Origin: Synaphobranchus kaupii
Taxonomy: Eukaryota > Chordata > Actinopteri > Anguilliformes > Synaphobranchidae
Assembly: GCA_029718625.1 (NCBI GenBank)
Contig: CM056376.1
Coordinates: forward strand, 89,347,675 to 89,411,674
DNA: 64,000 bases
Direction of reading: 5' to 3'
The notes beneath the pieces were generated by a model. That model saw only the letters and a program-made list of their open reading frames with translations, searched no databases and was not told the origin of the DNA. The translations under genes were made by a program, and so were the position numbers. Below, in pieces: positions 60,754-64,000 of this stretch; the first letter of the stretch is position 1; every line of letters starts with the position of its first letter.

Positions 60754-61312
60754 CTTGTCTTAAGTGAAATGACGCCAGCCTCCGCACCTCTGGCGTGTGT
60801 GAGAGACAGACATAATACGACAGAACGCAAAGAGGTGGAGGCGATGCTACTGTCTGGGTAATTTGCATATCATTGTTACCGACCCTTAGAGGTTCTGGCG
60901 TCTTAGTCTTACCTAAACATCTCGTTTTGAACAAATCAAATAATATAATATAGACCGTTACATGAGCAAATAAACTTGATGTGGATTATTATAAGCAAAG
61001 CAAATCTACAGGCATTATGTTCATTAACTCCTGAGTCATTTTGCGGAGATATCGTTTAGGAGTAAAGTAGCCTATTATTATTTTCTATTATTATTATTAT
61101 TATTATTATTATTGTTCTTATTATTATTGTTGTTGTTGTTGTTGTTGTTGTTAAATGGTAATTAAGCAGGTACAGTCAATGCTGGGATCACTGTTTGTCA
61201 GGTTATTCCGCTTGAGGGCACTATCTTATTTCGCAGACTTCCTGAGAAAGCCGCGGCCCCATGAATGTAAGTTCCGCTTTCATTGGGCACTGCACTACTG
61301 CAGCTCCGAATC
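60754..61312. promoter_or_regulatory. Divergent sort1-cbll1 promoter region
   Basis: The start codons of sort1 (minus, 60753) and cbll1 (plus, 61313) are 559 bp apart and point away from each other. The interval should hold both 5' UTRs and both core promoters. It contains an octamer-like atttgcat (about 60861-60868) and a TTA/TTG microsatellite (about 61072-61152). No TATA box is placed convincingly for either gene. Bidirectional use is inference from spacing. Confidence 0.5.
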
Positions 61313-63296
61313 ATGGACCAGAGTGGTAAGGAGGGAATAACCATTTTGTTTATATTCTGAAAGAGAATGATCAATATGTTGAATGCCATATTCTCTGTTT
61401 TCACAGGATATATCTGTTTCACATAACGACAAACTTTCCTTCATGATGTTGATTTCTTTGAAAATCAACTAAATTCTGAGAAGCTTTTGAGTTGCGGCCT
61501 GTTTAGAGACTAAAAGCTAACACCATTAGCTAGCTAGGTGTTGGTTATTACGGTATTTAGCGTTTTTACATATTATTAGCTAGCTAACTTACTACATCTG
61601 CCGTATCGTCTATATATAGATCACAAATCATGTAACGTTGCTCTGTAAAACTTAGTCTGTTGCTAGTCACCTAATTATAAACATGTATGAAGTGGTTAGC
61701 AAGTTTGTTTAGCTAACGTTATAGCACCGCTCCTTTGCGGGAGTCACTGCGAATGTCAGCTAGCTAAGCTAGCTAGCGAACAAGTTGGTGGCGGCCTTGT
61801 AACGTATTTCCCGTAGCTAGGTACCTAGCTAATGTTAGATGGTAAGTAGTTAGATAATTTACAGACCAGGATACATTTCGGAGTTACCTTGGGGGAATCC
61901 ACCTGAAATAATCGTGTTCATCAAAGAAACGGAAACGATGAAATGCACAAGACAAACCATGGTTTCTTGTAGCTAGCTAGCGATAGCTTGCTAAGCTAAT
62001 TTAATTTTACAAGTTAACATTAACGTTAATTTCATAGTTTGCCGGGCAAGATTCAAAACAAGGAATGTTTAAAGCGTAAACTGCTTTCTCTCATTGTACA
62101 GAAATCTCAGTACGGCGTATTCAGTACCAAGCGTCAGTGTAAAATGCCGTAGACGACCTGTGGAATTGGTCCCCCGTTTAGTTTGTTAGCTATTAATACA
62201 AAACCAGATAAATCTCAGCGAAAAGCCAACTTGTCTGTAACGTTACTTAACAATAGTTACGGAAGGATTTCACTAGGTATATAATGTTCTAAACGACTGA
62301 TTATATCCTTTATATTTAGTATGACGTTCTTCGCTGTGAACAGAAATACCATAAGTAATTTCCCAATTAAAGCAAAAATAAGAGAGAAGTCACCTATTGT
62401 ACGAATAATCTGTTACAAAACTATGGTGTTCCCTGCTTGCAGATAATGATTTGCAGGGCACGGACGGCTCGGGGAGTTTGGGGGGTCCTGATGTCCGGAG
62501 AAGGATCCCTATCACGCTCATCTCCAAACAGGTCATCCGGAGCAAGCCTGTCGTTCGGCCGCAGCGAGCAATGAGCCGACTGCCTTCCAAATCAAAGACC
62601 GGTGATGAAGGTCTGCCCTATTTGATGGATCACAAGTTACACTACGATCATACATCGGTCATAATTTCTGTACTACACGACACAAAATACATACATGCTG
62701 CAATATTTCTATGCTACACGACACAAAATACATAGCCCTGATACATTTGCTCAGTGGAAGTGTCTGGCACTTGCAATAGAATGTCAGAAAAACCTAACTC
62801 TTTTTAAACAGAGCTGCTATAAAAGATTATTTCCCAAACGATTTACATCAGAGAACAGAATTTCCATGGAAATATTGCAAAATTTTCTGAACAAAAATCA
62901 GGGATTTGTGTTACTGCGGCTCTGCGACAACTGTTTCTAACCAGATCACTTCCTGTTTTCCAGAGAACTTTGGTTACAAGCAGGAGGAGAGGTTTGAGTG
63001 CAAGTCTGGGGATGCATTTGGCAGTCAGCGGAGATTTCCTCAACAAATGTTCTGGGATTATAAGGTTTGTTTTATCTCAAGTGTCCCCTGGCCTTGGCCC
63101 TTCTCAAGAGTGATGAGCATTAAAGTGCCCGCCTTGGCTTTTATTGTGGGATTATTTTATATGGAGAGTTTATGTCTGAGATTAGTTGAATGTGTAAACA
63201 TTGTTTCCTCAGCTGAACTTGCTTGGAGAAAAGGACGACACTCCCGTGCATTTCTGTGACAAGTGCGGACTGCCTATAAAGATATATGGGCGAATG
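61313..63296 (+). CDS. cbll1: E3 ubiquitin-protein ligase Hakai, 5' part
   Basis: Hakai binds tyrosine-phosphorylated E-cadherin and ubiquitinates it; it is also a subunit of the m6A methyltransferase accessory complex (family knowledge). Four coding exons are present: 61313-61325, 62443-62610, 62964-63064 and 63213-63296, all with GT-AG introns and compatible phases (122 codons). The start MDQSDNDLQGTDGSGSLGG is a close match to the vertebrate N-terminus, followed by DVRRRIPITLISKQ, then QEERFECKSGD and RRFPQQMFWDY, and LGEKDDTPVHFCDKCGLPI. The last carries the first two Cys of the RING finger. The gene is partial: the rest of the RING, the HYB-forming C2H2 part and the proline-rich tail lie beyond 64000. 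The intron after exon 4 contains a hAT element at 63532. Confidence 0.96.
61326..62442. other. cbll1 intron 1
   Basis: No other gene seen. The sequence is rich in short words typical of unique teleost DNA ('agctagct', 'taacgtta'). Because it starts 13 codon bases into the gene, it may carry promoter-proximal elements. Confidence 0.5.
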
Positions 63297-63531
63297 GTAT
63301 GATAAAGCTTTCTTGGATATGTATGTGTTGTCCTTCTCATTCTGTGTTGTTAAACTTATGTTCTGTGAGGAGTTTGTGCAACCATTGTGAAACTGTTCCG
63401 CTGTGAACGTGGCAATATTCATAATTCTGAAAAGGGACCCAAATAAAAAATAATTTTTAATATCAGAACCCAAATTAAAAATTTAGTACCTTTCAGGACC
63501 TGTCAAATACACATACTAGCATAGCCTAGTG

Positions 63532-64000
63532 CAGGGGTTCTCAATCCTGGTCCTGGGGGACCCCTGTGTATGCTGGCTTTCGTTGCAACCGCAGTTGCAA
63601 TCCCAGAATTTTAACAAGCTGTTAATTTTTCTTAATTAGGTGCTTGTCATGTTTGGAGGAATTATTCACCCTCTTAAGCCACATTATATCAGAAATAGCT
63701 ATGGATGCCATGTAGAATAAACACCCCATGTTCACATTGTGCTATATTATTTAAAAAAGATAAGAAAATTATTTAACAGATCCATTTAAAGACTGATTTG
63801 AATCAATAGGCTCCTAATTGGTGAAAGTGTGGACACATGGCCACTAAAATTAACCATTTCGTAGATAATGAAGAATTCAAACACAAAGCAAATGATAACG
63901 AGCCAAACCTGCATTGTCTTAAGCTTAAAGAAAAAATTGAGTTAAACACATGTGTTCAACAACCTAATTAGGAGCCTATTGATTCACTTCACTCTTTCAT
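63532..64000. mobile_element. hAT-type non-autonomous element, copy 2, cut by window edge
   Basis: It starts caggggttctcaatcctggt and follows the left arm of the 51060-51776 element through 'ccagaattttaacaagctgt' and beyond. The right end lies outside the window. It is in the cbll1 intron after exon 4. Confidence 0.85.

Overview
This is nuclear DNA from a teleost fish. Three vertebrate genes with canonical GT-AG introns lie in a dense field of fish-type mobile elements: Tc1-like, hAT, Kolobok, L2 and I-like LINEs, tRNA-derived SINEs and solo LTRs. Long microsatellites and low coding density fit this. No species can be named from the sequence alone. Every exon boundary given here was derived by hand from splice sites, reading-frame phase and remembered family sequence, not by alignment.

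Genes. (1) fam3c (ILEI, a secreted cytokine-like protein) is on the minus strand, nine coding exons between 22531 and 17998, with an untranslated first exon ending at 23502. (2) sort1 (sortilin, a VPS10-domain sorting receptor) is on the minus strand, 20 coding exons between 60753 and 35980. It is complete from signal peptide to the acidic-dileucine tail, but exon 5 carries one extra base that shifts the frame. (3) cbll1 (Hakai, a RING E3 ligase) is on the plus strand. Its first four coding exons (61313 to 63296) are here and the rest lies beyond the right edge. sort1 and cbll1 are head to head, with start codons about 560 bp apart, so they may share a promoter region.

Layout. 1-17.2 kb holds no gene I can support: an internally deleted Tc1-like element, a SINE pair, a TA-flanked 4.8 kb composite (3190-7957) containing a nearly intact Tc1-like transposon that is itself split by a hAT MITE, a second Tc/mariner-type remnant (9567-11128), a minisatellite and a 1.0 kb hAT element. 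17.9-23.6 kb is fam3c, with a solo LTR and a hAT MITE in its introns. 23.7-28.7 kb is a 5'-truncated I-like LINE with a 15-bp target duplication next to the fam3c first exon; a solo LTR is nested in it. 28.9-33.2 kb is an inverted-arm repeat complex interrupted by an L2 LINE. 36-60.8 kb is sort1, whose introns hold most of the remaining mobile elements, including a Kolobok element with a THAP-domain remnant and a Tc1-like element carrying a GC-rich, proline-rich coding fragment. 61.3-64 kb is the 5' part of cbll1.

The three host genes share no obvious pathway: FAM3C is secreted, sortilin sorts proteins at the Golgi and endosomes, and Hakai ubiquitinates E-cadherin and belongs to the m6A writer complex. 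The chief interest is the sort1 frameshift, the insertion next to fam3c, the nested insertions that give a relative chronology, and several repeat families that I could not match to a named family.
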